Below are positions 43,312-51,892 of a stretch of DNA of 64,000 bases, in pieces. The stretch comes from Salinibacterium sp. UTAS2018. Lineage in GTDB: Bacteria > Actinomycetota > Actinomycetes > Actinomycetales > Microbacteriaceae. Numbering within the stretch: position 1 is the stretch's first letter; every line of letters starts with the position of its first letter. The notes under the pieces were generated by a model, which worked only from the letters and a program-made list of their open reading frames with translations, was not told where the DNA came from and did not search any database. Made by a program: the position numbers and the translations under genes. The stretch is from contig NZ_CP035375.1 of assembly GCF_004118935.1 (NCBI RefSeq), positions 310,001 through 374,000 on the forward strand. Direction: 5' to 3'.

Positions 43312-44760
43312 GTGAGTAAGGGCAAAGACTCCCGCATGCGGGCATATCGACAACGACTGGGGCGATCTCTCGTCGCGATGGCCGGGGGAGCCCTGCGCAC
43401 CAATAATGCGCCCACCCAACTGCTCTCCATGCCCGGGCACGAACCGCAACTTTCGCAGCGTCACGCGCGCTCCGTAATCGACCTCTGCTTGCGTGCCGGT
43501 GAAGCGATGCTCGCGACCGGTGCCTCCGCTGCCGACGTTGTCGCCACCGTGCTGCGCCTCAGTACGGCGTACGGCGTCAGCGGGATGCACGTCGACATCA
43601 CCTTCACCTCTCTTACTGTCTCTATTCACCGGGGGATGAACGAAGACCCCATGTCGATCATGCGCATTGTGAAAGTGCGCACCATTGACTACACGCGCCT
43701 GCAGAACGTGTACTGGCTCATCGACGAGCTCACGGGCCCCGACGGCCCCGGCGATGTGGATGAAGCGCGCGAGAAGCTTGGCGTAATTCTCACCACGCCC
43801 CACCCGTACCGGCGCTGGATGGTCACCGCCGGCAAGGCGCTCCTCGCGGCAGGTGTCGTTGTGATCTTCGACGTGAGCTTCGTGCTCGTGCTCGTGGCTG
43901 CAGCATCCGCCGCCATTTCAGATGTACTGACCCGGCGTCTGGAACGACTCTCGGTTCCCGCCTTCTTCGCTCAGATCGCGGCAGCGGGCGTTATCACCGT
44001 CATTGCGGTGTTCATGTTCTGGCTTCGATCGGTCGGCATCGATATTCCCGGATCGAACAGCCCCACCGTGATTGTGATCTCTGGCATCATCATGCTGCTT
44101 TCCGGTGTGGGGCTCACCTCTGCGGCCAGCGACGCGATCGGTGGCTACTACGTTACTGCCACCGCTCGCGGCCTCGAAGTGATGATGATGACCGTCGGCC
44201 TGGCCGTGGGAATCTCGATCGTGCTCAGCATTTCGCTGCGCCTCGGCATCCCCGTGGCGGTCGGGGATTCGCTCGGCGACAGTCGCAGTGTTGTCTCCGG
44301 CATGGTCGGCTCGGCCATCATCGCCATCGGCTTTGCTCTTGCCTCCTATGTGCGGATGCGCCTGCTCCCCATCATGGCGATTGGCGCCGCCCTCGTGTTC
44401 GCCGTCTACTGGGTAGTGCTGCCTCTGGTTTCCTCGCCCGGACTCGCCCCGGCCATCGCCGGAACCGCCGCCGGCATCGTGAGCTACCTGCTGTACCGCT
44501 GGCTGAAAGTGCCCGAAGGCGCCACCAATATGGTCGGCATCATTGCGCTGCTGCCCGGTCTCGCGCTGTACCGCGGCATTTACGCCCTGATGGACTCCGA
44601 ATTCGGTGTCACCGAAGCGTTGCCTTCGATGGTGATGGCGCTAGCGACGGGCCTCGGGCTTGCGGCGGGAACAACCATTGGCGGCTTTATCGCTCGACGG
44701 ACCTTCGGGTTCGACCGCTCGGCAATGCTTGCGTTGAAGCGGTCGCGTACGCCTCGATAA
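43312..44760 (+). CDS. thrE: ThrE-family threonine/serine exporter
   Basis: This is an inner-membrane exporter of threonine and serine, known from corynebacteria. The N-terminal cytosolic half (DUF1212/ThrE) has LRAGEAMLATGASAADVV and GMHVDITFTSL. The C-terminal half is about ten hydrophobic segments (WMVTAGKALLAAGVVVIF, FFAQIAAAGVITVIAVFMFW and others). The 482-residue length matches ThrE. A GTG start is used. It is divergent from the intact DUF368 gene with 124 bases between. Confidence 0.92.
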   Translation: MSKGKDSRMRAYRQRLGRSLVAMAGGALRTNNAPTQLLSMPGHEPQLSQRHARSVIDLCLRAGEAMLATGASAADVVATVLRLSTAYGVSGMHVDITFTSLTVSIHRGMNEDPMSIMRIVKVRTIDYTRLQNVYWLIDELTGPDGPGDVDEAREKLGVILTTPHPYRRWMVTAGKALLAAGVVVIFDVSFVLVLVAAASAAISDVLTRRLERLSVPAFFAQIAAAGVITVIAVFMFWLRSVGIDIPGSNSPTVIVISGIIMLLSGVGLTSAASDAIGGYYVTATARGLEVMMMTVGLAVGISIVLSISLRLGIPVAVGDSLGDSRSVVSGMVGSAIIAIGFALASYVRMRLLPIMAIGAALVFAVYWVVLPLVSSPGLAPAIAGTAAGIVSYLLYRWLKVPEGATNMVGIIALLPGLALYRGIYALMDSEFGVTEALPSMVMALATGLGLAAGTTIGGFIARRTFGFDRSAMLALKRSRTPR

Positions 44761-44842
44761 GTAGCCGCTGCCGGCGTCGACGTCCGACCCGAACTGTGAG
44801 CTCGTCGCTCTCTAATGTCCGAGTCGTTGCTAACTTTGGCGC

Positions 44843-45211
44843 ATGACGTCAATTTCGATCGAAGAGAGTACCGTCGCGCAGCGCAAGAAGTCTGGTCTGG
44901 TTCTGCCGATCACGTCGCTTGTTCTCGCGACCCTTGCGCTGATAGTGCCCCTTATCGTGATCTATCCGATGGCTTATTCCTTTGAGGGAGACACCGCGGC
45001 TTACGGTATCTATGCCTTCGGCGTGGCGACGGCAGCGTGGCTGATCTGTTTGGTGTTGGGGGTGCCAGCCCTCGTGGTGGCCATCGTCGCCCTAGCGCTT
45101 CGTCGGCGCCTCATCGGTCTGCCGATCGCAGCGATAGCCCTCGCTCTTTTCGCGGGCATCGTCGGACCTGCGGCCTATATTTTTCTGGCACTGAGCGTCG
45201 ACGCCTACTAA
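44843..45211 (+). CDS. Small integral membrane protein
   Basis: The 122-residue protein has three or four hydrophobic segments (VLPITSLVLATLALIVPLIV, AAWLICLVLGVPALVVAIVALAL-type, and IGLPIAAIALALFAGIVG). The pattern resembles DUF4190-like actinobacterial membrane proteins. There is no catalytic motif. It stands between ThrE and an SDR gene. The ATG is well placed after a spacer of 80 bases from ThrE, and co-transcription with it is possible. Confidence 0.7.
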   Translation: MTSISIEESTVAQRKKSGLVLPITSLVLATLALIVPLIVIYPMAYSFEGDTAAYGIYAFGVATAAWLICLVLGVPALVVAIVALALRRRLIGLPIAAIALALFAGIVGPAAYIFLALSVDAY

Positions 45212-45307
45212 CGGGCTGTCGTAGCTGGGTTCAGCGATTCATCGTCACTCAGCCCGAATAGCGGCGCCTAATCGTGGAACCCCGAACGGACGTGGAGGAC
45301 AGTATGT

Positions 45308-45319
45308 TACCGTTCGGTA
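45308..45319. promoter_or_regulatory. Palindromic operator candidate upstream of SDR gene
   Basis: TACCGTTCGGTA is a 5-bp inverted repeat with a 2-bp centre, about 65 bases before the SDR start codon. It is the shape recognised by many TetR-type repressors. No TetR gene lies adjacent, so the regulator would be elsewhere. Confidence 0.5.
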
Positions 45320-45384
45320 CAGAACGCGAGTTCGCTTCCGGGTCGCCACCGCGATCCGTTCCCACATCTGGAAGGATCCCCACA

Positions 45385-46185
45385 ATGGACCTCACTAACC
45401 GCCGCGGAATCATCACCGGAGCTGGCCAAGGAATCGGCCAGGCCATCGCCCTCGAATTTGCCGCGAAGGGAGCACACCTGCTGCTCGTCGGGCGCACCGA
45501 ATCCACACTGCAGAAGACCGCTGACCTCGTCAAGGACGCAGGGGGAACATCCGAAATCCTGGTTCAAGACTTGGGTCAGGCAGATGGCGCCCAGAACGTT
45601 GCTGACGCCGTGAAGTCGTGGGAGACCGTCGACCTTCTCGTGAACAACGCCGGTAACGTGCGCGCTGGTCGTCTCGAAGATGCCACCGCGGAGCAGGCCA
45701 TCGCGATGATTGACCTCAACCTCACTGCGCCCGTGCTGCTTACCCAGGCACTGTTGCCGCAACTGCGCGCCAGCGGCGAAGCGGGCGGAAGCCTACTCCT
45801 GAACATCTCGAGCGAGATCGCTCTCGTCGCGATGCCGTTCTACGCCGTGTACGCGGCGACCAAGTCCGGTCTTGCCGCATTTGGTGAAGCGATGCGTCGC
45901 GAACTGCACGGTACCGGCGTGCATGTAGCCACGGTTTACCCGGGCGCCACGGACACCGAAATGATGAGCAGCCAGAACGCTGACTGGACCCGCCGCCCCG
46001 TCTCCGACGTTGTCACCCAGGTCATGACTGGTCTTGCCGCCGACGAGCACGAGATCAACGCTTCAGCGCCCGACGGCCGTGGAATGCAGGAGCTCAACGC
46101 TTCTGACCCGCTCGCTGTTGACGCCGCGATGGCTCCCGGGCTCGCAGACATGGAAGCTGCCGTGAAGGACCACAACAGCATCTAG
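45385..46185 (+). CDS. Short-chain dehydrogenase/reductase (SDR)
   Basis: This is an NAD(P)-dependent classical SDR of 266 residues. TGAGQGIGQ is the cofactor motif, NNAG sits at VNNAGNVRAG, the catalytic serine is in LLNISSEIAL, and YAVYAATKSG provides the YxxxK. The start at 45385 (MDLTNRRGIITG) has GGAAGGA ten bases upstream. The frame extends 37 codons upstream without support. The substrate is unknown; the C-terminus (GRGMQELNA, MAPGLADME) is not diagnostic. The palindrome at 45308 is a likely control site. Confidence 0.9.
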   Translation: MDLTNRRGIITGAGQGIGQAIALEFAAKGAHLLLVGRTESTLQKTADLVKDAGGTSEILVQDLGQADGAQNVADAVKSWETVDLLVNNAGNVRAGRLEDATAEQAIAMIDLNLTAPVLLTQALLPQLRASGEAGGSLLLNISSEIALVAMPFYAVYAATKSGLAAFGEAMRRELHGTGVHVATVYPGATDTEMMSSQNADWTRRPVSDVVTQVMTGLAADEHEINASAPDGRGMQELNASDPLAVDAAMAPGLADMEAAVKDHNSI

Positions 46186-46196
46186 CACTTCTCCTT

Positions 46197-46224
46197 CGGG
46201 GGCGCCGCGATGGTGGCGCCCCCG
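46197..46224 (+). terminator. Terminator-like hairpin after SDR gene
   Basis: CGGGGGCGCC pairs perfectly with GGCGCCCCCG around eight bases. There is no T run, as is common in high-GC actinobacteria. Confidence 0.75.
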
Positions 46225-46233
46225 GAATATCTG

Positions 46234-46279
46234 AAGCCCCATTCGACTTGTTATGTGAGTACCAAGTCGTGTGGGGCTT
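46234..46279 (+). other. Second long hairpin between SDR and thioredoxin genes
   Basis: AAGCCCCATTCGACTTG and CAAGTCGTGTGGGGCTT pair over 17 bases with a three-base mismatch, with a 12-nt loop. It may be a second terminator or a leader structure for the thioredoxin operon, which starts about 90 bases later. It resembles no riboswitch I know. Confidence 0.6.
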
Positions 46280-46368
46280 TCCCGTCTCTGTGGCACCCGA
46301 GGTCAGTAACCTCGCGTCACACAACGTCGAAGATCCCCAACTCCCCATACCCTCGAAAGGTGAACGCT

Positions 46369-46848
46369 GTGGAAACCCTGTTTGTGCTGGTCGGCCTCGT
46401 AGCTTTCGCCACCGTGCTCGGCCTGGTGTGGCGTGCCCGCACCGGTCGCATCAAGCGCACGGCCACCACCGGCTCGAGCGCTGCCGCTGCAGCTGGATCA
46501 GCCGCCGCATCCGAAGACAACCGCATCGTGATCGACGGCGTCGCTCCCTTCGGCAGCCGCGTCACGCTGCTCCAATTCTCGACCGAAGCCTGCGCAATCT
46601 GCCCCACCGTTCGCACCCAGTTGAGCGCCCTCGCCGCGGAATTCGATGACGGAACCGGCTCAGTCGTTCACGTCGAGGTGGATGTCACTTCGCGTCCCGA
46701 AATCGCCAACCGCTTCAACCTGTTGCAGTCGCCGACCACGTTCATCCTCGACGGCAACGACGAGCTGCACGCCCGCATCGGCGGAGCCCCCAAGATCAAC
46801 GACCTCCGTGCCGAACTGGGCCGGATGCTCGCTCCCGCGCTCGTCTAA
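46369..46848 (+). CDS. Membrane-anchored thioredoxin-like protein
   Basis: The product has 159 residues with one N-terminal membrane segment (LFVLVGLVAFATVLGLVW), a basic and Ala/Ser-rich linker, and a thioredoxin fold with LLQFSTEACAICPTVR; the redox pair is CAIC followed by proline. VDVTSRPEIANRFNLLQSPT-like cis-proline strand and GGAPKINDLR complete the fold. The GTG at 46369 fits CGAAAGG upstream. Thioredoxin with CAICP next to DUF4395 is a recurrent actinobacterial pair, probably in sulfur or cysteine redox metabolism. Confidence 0.85.
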   Translation: METLFVLVGLVAFATVLGLVWRARTGRIKRTATTGSSAAAAAGSAAASEDNRIVIDGVAPFGSRVTLLQFSTEACAICPTVRTQLSALAAEFDDGTGSVVHVEVDVTSRPEIANRFNLLQSPTTFILDGNDELHARIGGAPKINDLRAELGRMLAPALV

Positions 46849-46915
46849 CGACGAGTCGCCGCACCCTTCCACCGCACGCCAACCCCCGCCCTGCGCGCAC
46901 CAGAGAGCAACTCCT

Positions 46916-47488
46916 ATGACTACGCCCCACACGAACGCCGCCGGAGCGGCTGAGCTCTCTGCGTCGAAAGCTGCCCTCGCGGCGAAGCCCGGCCAGGCCG
47001 GCATCGATCCCCGTGGTCCGCGCTTCGGCGCTGCGATCACCGCTGTGCTGCTGCTCACGGTGATCGGCTTTGGCCTCGATGGTGCCGCAGCGCTTCCGGC
47101 AACACTCGCCGAGCGCGCCACCCAGCCCGCGTTCCTCCTCCTGGCCGCCATCACGGCGCTTTTCGCCTGGGGCGCTTTCGCGGGCATCCAGCGTCACCCC
47201 TACGGTCTCTTCTTCAAGGCGGCGATACGTCCGCGCTTGAGCGCACCGAGTCACCTCGAAAACCCGGCCCCGCCTACGTTCTCGCAGGGCGTCGGCCTCT
47301 TCGTCACGGTCATCGGCGTTGTGCTGCACCTCGCCGCCGTGCCCTACGCTCTCGTCGTTGCCGCGGCGTTCGCGTTCATCGCCGCGTTCCTTAACTCGGT
47401 GTTCGACTACTGCCTCGGCTGCCAGCTCTACATGCTGCTCGTGCGCGCCGGCCTGATCGGTCGCGGGAGCAACCGCTCCGCCGCGTAG
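46916..47488 (+). CDS. DUF4395 membrane protein
   Basis: This is a 190-residue protein with DUF4395 features: DPRGPRFGAAITAVLLLTVI, then a cluster PYGLFFKAAIRPRLSAP, and at the C-terminus FDYCLGCQLYMLL with a CLGC cysteine pair. Four hydrophobic segments are visible. The CLGC pair suggests a thiol role, consistent with its position 67 bases downstream of the thioredoxin-like gene. Homologues often sit beside thioredoxin or rhodanese genes. The molecular function is unknown. Confidence 0.88.
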   Translation: MTTPHTNAAGAAELSASKAALAAKPGQAGIDPRGPRFGAAITAVLLLTVIGFGLDGAAALPATLAERATQPAFLLLAAITALFAWGAFAGIQRHPYGLFFKAAIRPRLSAPSHLENPAPPTFSQGVGLFVTVIGVVLHLAAVPYALVVAAAFAFIAAFLNSVFDYCLGCQLYMLLVRAGLIGRGSNRSAA

Positions 47489-47555
47489 CGGGGTACGTTC
47501 ACCGCGTCTCTAAAGGGGCGCAGGGGAAGGCTCATGATTCCGATAAATTGGAACC

Positions 47556-48017
47556 ATGCACCGCACGAGCCTCACCCTCCGTCTTGTCATCCCCGCGATC
47601 TGGCTTGGGCTGATCATCGGCATTTCGTTCTTCGAGACGCCGCTCAAGTTTCAGGCGCCGGGAATAACTCTTGAGCTCGGGCTCGGCATAGGGCGTCTCG
47701 TGTTCTACGCGATGAACACCACCGCGCTGGTCCTCGCGGCGCTGCTAACTCTCGCCATGATCCGGCCGCGCGCGACGCGCCTGCAGTGGGGACTGCTCGC
47801 GGGACTGTGGGCGGTTCTGCTCACTCAGATACTGGTGATCCGCCCACCGCTCAATGCCCGCACGGATGCCGTAGTCGCCGGTAGCGATGTCGGCGGTTCG
47901 CTCTGGCACTACTTCTACATCGCAGCCGACGGCAGCACTTTCGTACTGCTCATTGTCTTCATCGTCGTCACAGCCCACCTGCTGATCCCTGCGGTCGCGC
48001 CGCGACAGGGCGCCTAG
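47556..48017 (+). CDS. Four-TM membrane protein of unknown function
   Basis: The 153-residue protein has about four hydrophobic segments (LVIPAIWLGLIIGISFF, LVFYAMNTTALVLAALLTLAM, LQWGLLAGLWAVLLTQILVI, FVLLIVFIVVTAHLLIPAV) and a conserved-looking FETPLKFQAPG loop near the N-terminus, seen in DUF4149-like or similar proteins. It ends in a short basic tail. It may follow the DUF4395 gene in one transcript. Confidence 0.75.
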   Translation: MHRTSLTLRLVIPAIWLGLIIGISFFETPLKFQAPGITLELGLGIGRLVFYAMNTTALVLAALLTLAMIRPRATRLQWGLLAGLWAVLLTQILVIRPPLNARTDAVVAGSDVGGSLWHYFYIAADGSTFVLLIVFIVVTAHLLIPAVAPRQGA

Positions 48018-48242
48018 CTCGGCACCACGAGAAGGGGAGTGGAGCATCCGCTCTGTCGATTCTTCTTCGCAGACCGCTGCTGCGTGAACTGTGGTGGCAA
48101 GCGACGCTCCCAGTGAGTATGCCGTGACCTGAGCCGCATCTCTTCCCCCGTCTGGGGTACACGATTATCGTGGCATTACAGTGGGCGGCTACCGATCACG
48201 ATGGTCGTCCAATTTCTCAATGCGAGCGAAAAGGACGAAACC

Positions 48243-48506
48243 ATGTCTGATCTCACTAACCCCGCCGCCTCTGACGGTGCTACTGGCCCCGACGCTCACA
48301 ACATCCAAGACTGGACAGATCTTGGTAAGGAAATGTGGTCGTACCTCACCGGTCGCAGTGCCGTCATCGACTACAGCTTCATCGACATGACAGTCGAAGT
48401 TCCTCGGGACGTTGGCCAGGATGCACCTCGTGCAACGTGGAAACTCAACGGCACCCTGAGGGTGACCACCAGCGAAGGATCCGGCTCCGAACCGACCGCC
48501 CCGTAG
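48243..48506 (+). CDS. Hypothetical protein upstream of FHA gene
   Basis: This is an 87-residue, acidic, soluble protein of unknown family, with IQDWTDLGKEMWSYLTGR in the middle and VTTSEG near the end. The ATG at 48243 with GGACGAAACC upstream is preferred to an earlier start. Two bases separate its stop from the FHA gene start, so the two are coupled and it may be a partner of the FHA protein. Confidence 0.65.
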   Translation: MSDLTNPAASDGATGPDAHNIQDWTDLGKEMWSYLTGRSAVIDYSFIDMTVEVPRDVGQDAPRATWKLNGTLRVTTSEGSGSEPTAP

Positions 48507-48508
48507 CG

Positions 48509-49495
48509 ATGAGTACTCCAACGATGACTACCTCAACGAGGCTCGACATCGATCTGGCGTTCTCGCTCGTCGAACCGATTCTTGACGATGCGGATGCTGA
48601 GTCCTCGAGTAACGGGAAGTCGACCGCGTCCTCGCTCGAGACCGAAACGATGACGGGCACGGTCACTGCGAGCGGCACCGACATCGAGGTGTTCTCGAGC
48701 AATCCGGAGCTCTTTCTGCAGGCGCGATCCGTCAAGGTGAAGGAAGCGCGCATTGTGGCGAAGGCTTTGGCTGAACGCGGGCTCACCGTCTCGCTGTCAG
48801 GGCCGCTCGGGCTGATCGCCCGCATCGGCGCTATCAAGCCGTCAGTGGCTCAGCGCGTGCTCACGGGGTCACCTCACATTGCGTTGGGAAGCCGCGCCGC
48901 TCTCACCCCTATGCTGCGTCGGCGCAACGCTGCTGCTCCGGCAGGCCCGCGGATGCAGTTTCCTCCCGGAACGCTGTTTCCGCTCATTCCGACCTTTGAC
49001 CGCACGATTCGCCGCAAGGTCACGACGACGCACTACGCGCCGGGAGCAGGGCGGCCACGCTTGTTCTTCGTTGTGGGTTCTGAAAACTGGAACGGGCAGA
49101 TGCCGCGTGAATTCGAGCTGCGGTCGGATGTGACAACCATCGGTTCGTCGTCGGCCGCAGATCTGCAGTTGCCCGGCCTCGATTCCATTCACGCCGAGAT
49201 TCGCCACGACGAGGACGACGAGTACGTTCTTCGCTCGTTCGGCGCCGTCGGCGGCGGCTCTCGACCGCTTACGGGTCAAGAAGCCGGCTCTCGCACATTG
49301 CGCACCGGCGCGCTCATGGAAATGGGCCAGTGGCGCATCGGCTTCTTCCGGGAAGAGTACGCCGACCATGGTCGACCCTTCGGCGGTCGTATCGGCGGAG
49401 AGATGGGTCACCAGAAGCCCCAGCCCGGGCGGCATCGCGCAGAAGCCGAACCGGTTGTGCTGCCGGAAGGACCAGAGGTCCCTGAGACGCGCTAA
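48509..49495 (+). CDS. FHA-domain protein
   Basis: The 328-residue protein has a C-terminal forkhead-associated phosphothreonine-binding domain: FELRSDVTTIGSSSAADLQL, then GLDSIHAEIRHDEDDEYVLRSFGA, with S and H in place as the phospho-binding residues, followed by RTLRTGALMEMGQWRIGFFREE. The N-terminal part (about 1-200) resembles no family I know, with a segment AALTPMLRRRNAAAPAG in the middle. It is probably a reader of Ser/Thr-kinase signalling. It is coupled to the small gene upstream. Confidence 0.85.
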   Translation: MSTPTMTTSTRLDIDLAFSLVEPILDDADAESSSNGKSTASSLETETMTGTVTASGTDIEVFSSNPELFLQARSVKVKEARIVAKALAERGLTVSLSGPLGLIARIGAIKPSVAQRVLTGSPHIALGSRAALTPMLRRRNAAAPAGPRMQFPPGTLFPLIPTFDRTIRRKVTTTHYAPGAGRPRLFFVVGSENWNGQMPREFELRSDVTTIGSSSAADLQLPGLDSIHAEIRHDEDDEYVLRSFGAVGGGSRPLTGQEAGSRTLRTGALMEMGQWRIGFFREEYADHGRPFGGRIGGEMGHQKPQPGRHRAEAEPVVLPEGPEVPETR

Positions 49496-49515
49496 GCATC
49501 TGGGCTGCACCGCAG

Positions 49516-49547
49516 GCGCAGGCTACTCAGCGATGAGGAGCCTGCGC
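49516..49547. terminator. Terminator-like hairpin between convergent genes
   Basis: GCGCAGGCT and AGCCTGCGC form a perfect 9-bp stem across the 3-prime end of the phosphatase gene, between two converging genes. Confidence 0.65.
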
Positions 49548-50248
49548 AGTGCGGCGCGGGTAGCGATCGACACCTCGAGCAGGTCAAAGATCTCGTGAGC
49601 GCGCGCGGCGGTGTCGTGAACGATCGGGAGTTTGTCGATCATCCATTCGTCCACTTCAGCGGGCGATCGCGCTTCGTCAAGTTCGGCGCCCGGGGCGTGG
49701 GTGGTGATGTGCGCCATCGCGTGCACAGAGGTCGCGTAGTCTTCGCCAACCGCGTGGGGATCGACACCAGCGTTACCCAAGATAAGGGCGCTGATCATCC
49801 CAGTACGGTCGCGGCCGGCGCTGCAGTGCACGAGCGTGCCCGGTGCTGAGCTGGCGATTGAATCGAGAGCACCACGCACGAGTTGGGGCTGCATCTGCCA
49901 GTTGTGGGCCCAGTATTCGGGCGAGTCGAGGATGGGAGCGCACGCTTCCCAGAACTCAGGATCGTTCTGATCTTCGGTGGGGGAGTTGACGATCGCGATG
50001 CCCTCAAAGACATCGTCGGCTATCACGTGATCGCCCTCGCCTTGCCCCACCTCGTGAGCACAGCGAAGATCGACGATGGAGGCCAGGCCCCACGCCCGGG
50101 CATCCTGCCAGCCAGTTTCGGTCAGGCGTTCCCGTCGCGGCCCGCGGGCAATGCGCCCGAATCGTGTCTCGCCGGTGCTGGAGAGGGCGGTAGGGAAACC
50201 GCCGAGGTCTCGAGCGTTGAGATAGCCGTCCCACTCCAGTGTTGTCAT
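49523..50248 (-). CDS. Tyrosine/dual-specificity protein phosphatase
   Basis: The 241-residue enzyme has the phosphatase loop LVHCSAGRDRTGM (C-x5-R) and an N-terminal LNARDLGGFPT block, typical of the Y-phosphatase3 (PtpB-like) family. VDLRCAHEV supplies the general-acid region. The start at MTTLEWDGYLNAR gives the family length; longer frames run into a neighbouring gene and lack similarity. In actinobacteria such enzymes oppose kinase signalling or hydrolyse phosphoinositides; the target is unknown. Confidence 0.88.
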   Translation of the reverse strand: MTTLEWDGYLNARDLGGFPTALSSTGETRFGRIARGPRRERLTETGWQDARAWGLASIVDLRCAHEVGQGEGDHVIADDVFEGIAIVNSPTEDQNDPEFWEACAPILDSPEYWAHNWQMQPQLVRGALDSIASSAPGTLVHCSAGRDRTGMISALILGNAGVDPHAVGEDYATSVHAMAHITTHAPGAELDEARSPAEVDEWMIDKLPIVHDTAARAHEIFDLLEVSIATRAALRRLLIAE

Positions 50249-50293
50249 TTCCTCAGCATACGTGGTGAGTGTGAAAGCACGTAGGCTCACCCC

Positions 50294-50995
50294 ATGGCTA
50301 TTTCCCGCTTCGAGGAGCTCGATTTTCAAGAAACCCCAATGGGCGAGCTCAACCTTCGTCGCCGGCGTGAGCCCACGCTCGACGTTGACGTGTATGAGGT
50401 GAAGCTGGGGGAGGAATACCTCATGTCGAGCCTGTTCACCGTTGCCGAAATTGCTCTTTCCGACCTGGGGCTTGCTGCGGCCAGCGGCGAGGCGCTTCGG
50501 GTTGTCAACGGCGGTCTCGGTCTCGGCTACACGGCGGTGGCAGCTCTTGCGGATCCGCGTGTTGCTTCGCTCGAAGTGATCGATGCTCTGCCCGCTGTGA
50601 TCGATTGGCACAATCGAGGCCTGCTCCCGGTATCCGCGGAGCTCACTGGTGACAGCCGCACGACGCTCACCCACGCCGACTTCTTTGCCGTGATGCGTGC
50701 TCAACCGACCGAGCCGTATGACGTGATCTTGCTGGATGTCGACCATTCGCCGCGCCACCAACTCGATCCGAGCCACGCCGACCTCTATACCGTCGAGGGC
50801 CTTCGGCGTGTGCGGGCTCACCTCACGGCCGGCGGAGTCTTTGCGCTCTGGTCAGACGACCCTGCCGACGACGAGTTCATGGAGCGCTTAGGCCAGGTCT
50901 TCGAGAACCCAACCGCGCATGCAGTCGACTTTGATAATGCTCTGACCGGCGGGGTGTCATCCAACACCGTGTACGTCGCGACAAAACTCGCTTAG
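50294..50995 (+). CDS. Spermidine-synthase-like methyltransferase-fold protein
   Basis: The 233-residue protein has a Rossmann methyltransferase fold: LRVVNGGLGLGYTAVAAL (SAM or dcSAM motif), VASLEVIDALPAVIDWHN, and YDVILLDVDHSPRHQLDP, the acidic LD-D-H region of spermidine-synthase-like proteins. LYTVEGLRRVRAHLTAGGVFALWS completes it. No polyamine genes are nearby. It reads divergently from the phosphatase with 45 bases between. Confidence 0.85.
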   Translation: MAISRFEELDFQETPMGELNLRRRREPTLDVDVYEVKLGEEYLMSSLFTVAEIALSDLGLAAASGEALRVVNGGLGLGYTAVAALADPRVASLEVIDALPAVIDWHNRGLLPVSAELTGDSRTTLTHADFFAVMRAQPTEPYDVILLDVDHSPRHQLDPSHADLYTVEGLRRVRAHLTAGGVFALWSDDPADDEFMERLGQVFENPTAHAVDFDNALTGGVSSNTVYVATKLA

Positions 50996-51196
50996 CTAAA
51001 GCCCGGTCGAAGGCGCGAGTTCTTCAATCCACTCGGCGATAGGGTCCTCGGTGGAGTGAAGAGCTGCGTGCTCGCTCGCGGAGAGCGGGGGAAAAGGTTG
51101 AGCGATCACATCCGAATCGCCTTCGCACAGGGGTTCGGCGGCCAACGGTGCCGGTCGTGGGGTGTCGGTAGAGCGGGCGCTAGCTTGTGTGCACAT
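50996..51196 (-). CDS. Small hypothetical protein
   Basis: A 66-residue frame is convergent with and directly abuts the spermidine-synthase-like gene. Composition (Pro, Ala, Glu, Ser) and a DPIAEWIEELAP end are compatible with a real acidic small protein. No family, motif or strong ribosome binding site is visible, so it may be a shadow. Confidence 0.35.
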   Translation of the reverse strand: MCTQASARSTDTPRPAPLAAEPLCEGDSDVIAQPFPPLSASEHAALHSTEDPIAEWIEELAPSTGL

Positions 51197-51229
51197 TCGG
51201 GATCCTTAGGGTCGTGCCGGTTAAAAGAT

Positions 51230-51263
51230 GAGGTGCGCACAACCAGGGGGTTGCGCGCACCTC
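51230..51263 (-). terminator. Hairpin downstream of small membrane-protein gene
   Basis: GAGGTGCGCACAACC pairs with GGTTGCGCGCACCTC with one mismatch and a four-base loop, giving a 15-bp stem. It lies below the stop of the 53-residue gene on the minus strand and probably ends that transcript. Confidence 0.75.
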
Positions 51264-51331
51264 GTTCAGTGCATCGTTCTCTGGGGGGAGGGGCGATGAA
51301 CCGCTTCAGCTAGCTCTGCAAGCTATTGGCG

Positions 51332-51493
51332 TTAGACCTTGCCGCCGGTGAGCTTGCGAGCGAGGAAGACGATGACGGCGATAACGGCCAGCACAATTCC
51401 TACCCAGAGGAGGAAGTTGAGGGACTGCACTAGTCCTCCGGTGAGGAGCAGTGCAACGGCGATGACGGCGATGATGATGAGAAGAGTGTTCAT
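51332..51493 (-). CDS. Small two-TM membrane protein
   Basis: The 53-residue frame encodes MNTLLIIIAVIAVALLL, a short TGGLVQSLN turn, and a second hydrophobic helix (FLLWVGIVLAVIAVIVFLA) followed by RKLTGG. GAAAGG precedes the ATG at a good distance. Similar tiny membrane proteins lie next to CsbD genes in related actinobacteria, probably stress-related. It lies downstream of csbD on the same strand and a strong hairpin follows it. Confidence 0.75.
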   Translation of the reverse strand: MNTLLIIIAVIAVALLLTGGLVQSLNFLLWVGIVLAVIAVIVFLARKLTGGKV

Positions 51494-51546
51494 GAAGTGG
51501 TGCCTTTCAATAAGGGTAAGAGGGTGATGCGGCAGTAGCGGAAGGG

Positions 51547-51720
51547 CTACTCGGATACCGCGTCTTTGACGTTCTCGCCAGCCTGCTTCAGGCTCGCTTT
51601 CGTCTGGTCAGCGTGGCCTTCGGCCTCAAGCTTCTCGTTGTCGGTGGCCTTGCCTGCGGCCTCTTTGGCCTTGCCGGCGAAGTCTTCGGCAGCGTTTTCG
51701 ATTTTGTCTGATGCGCTCAT
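51547..51720 (-). CDS. CsbD-like stress protein
   Basis: The 57-residue protein is a typical CsbD-like four-helix, highly charged polypeptide (MSASDKIENAAEDFAGKAKE, then ATDNEKLEAEGHADQTKASL). CsbD proteins respond to general stress and have no known biochemical activity. The ATG at 51720 has GAGGAC upstream. The longer upstream frame is not supported. It probably forms one transcript with the small two-TM gene. Confidence 0.88.
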   Translation of the reverse strand: MSASDKIENAAEDFAGKAKEAAGKATDNEKLEAEGHADQTKASLKQAGENVKDAVSE

Positions 51721-51892
51721 GGGTGAGGTCCTCATCGTCGGGGGGAGTGTGGTGGCGTGGAGTGCTCGCCAGCGCTGGCGTAGTGCGGCAAGCACCCCAC
51801 AGCCTGAGAGTATTCTCCACACAAGGTGGGAGGCTTCACCCCTAGGGGTGAACTTTTCCCCGCGCACCCGATTGCCGCTCTATCGTTGATCT

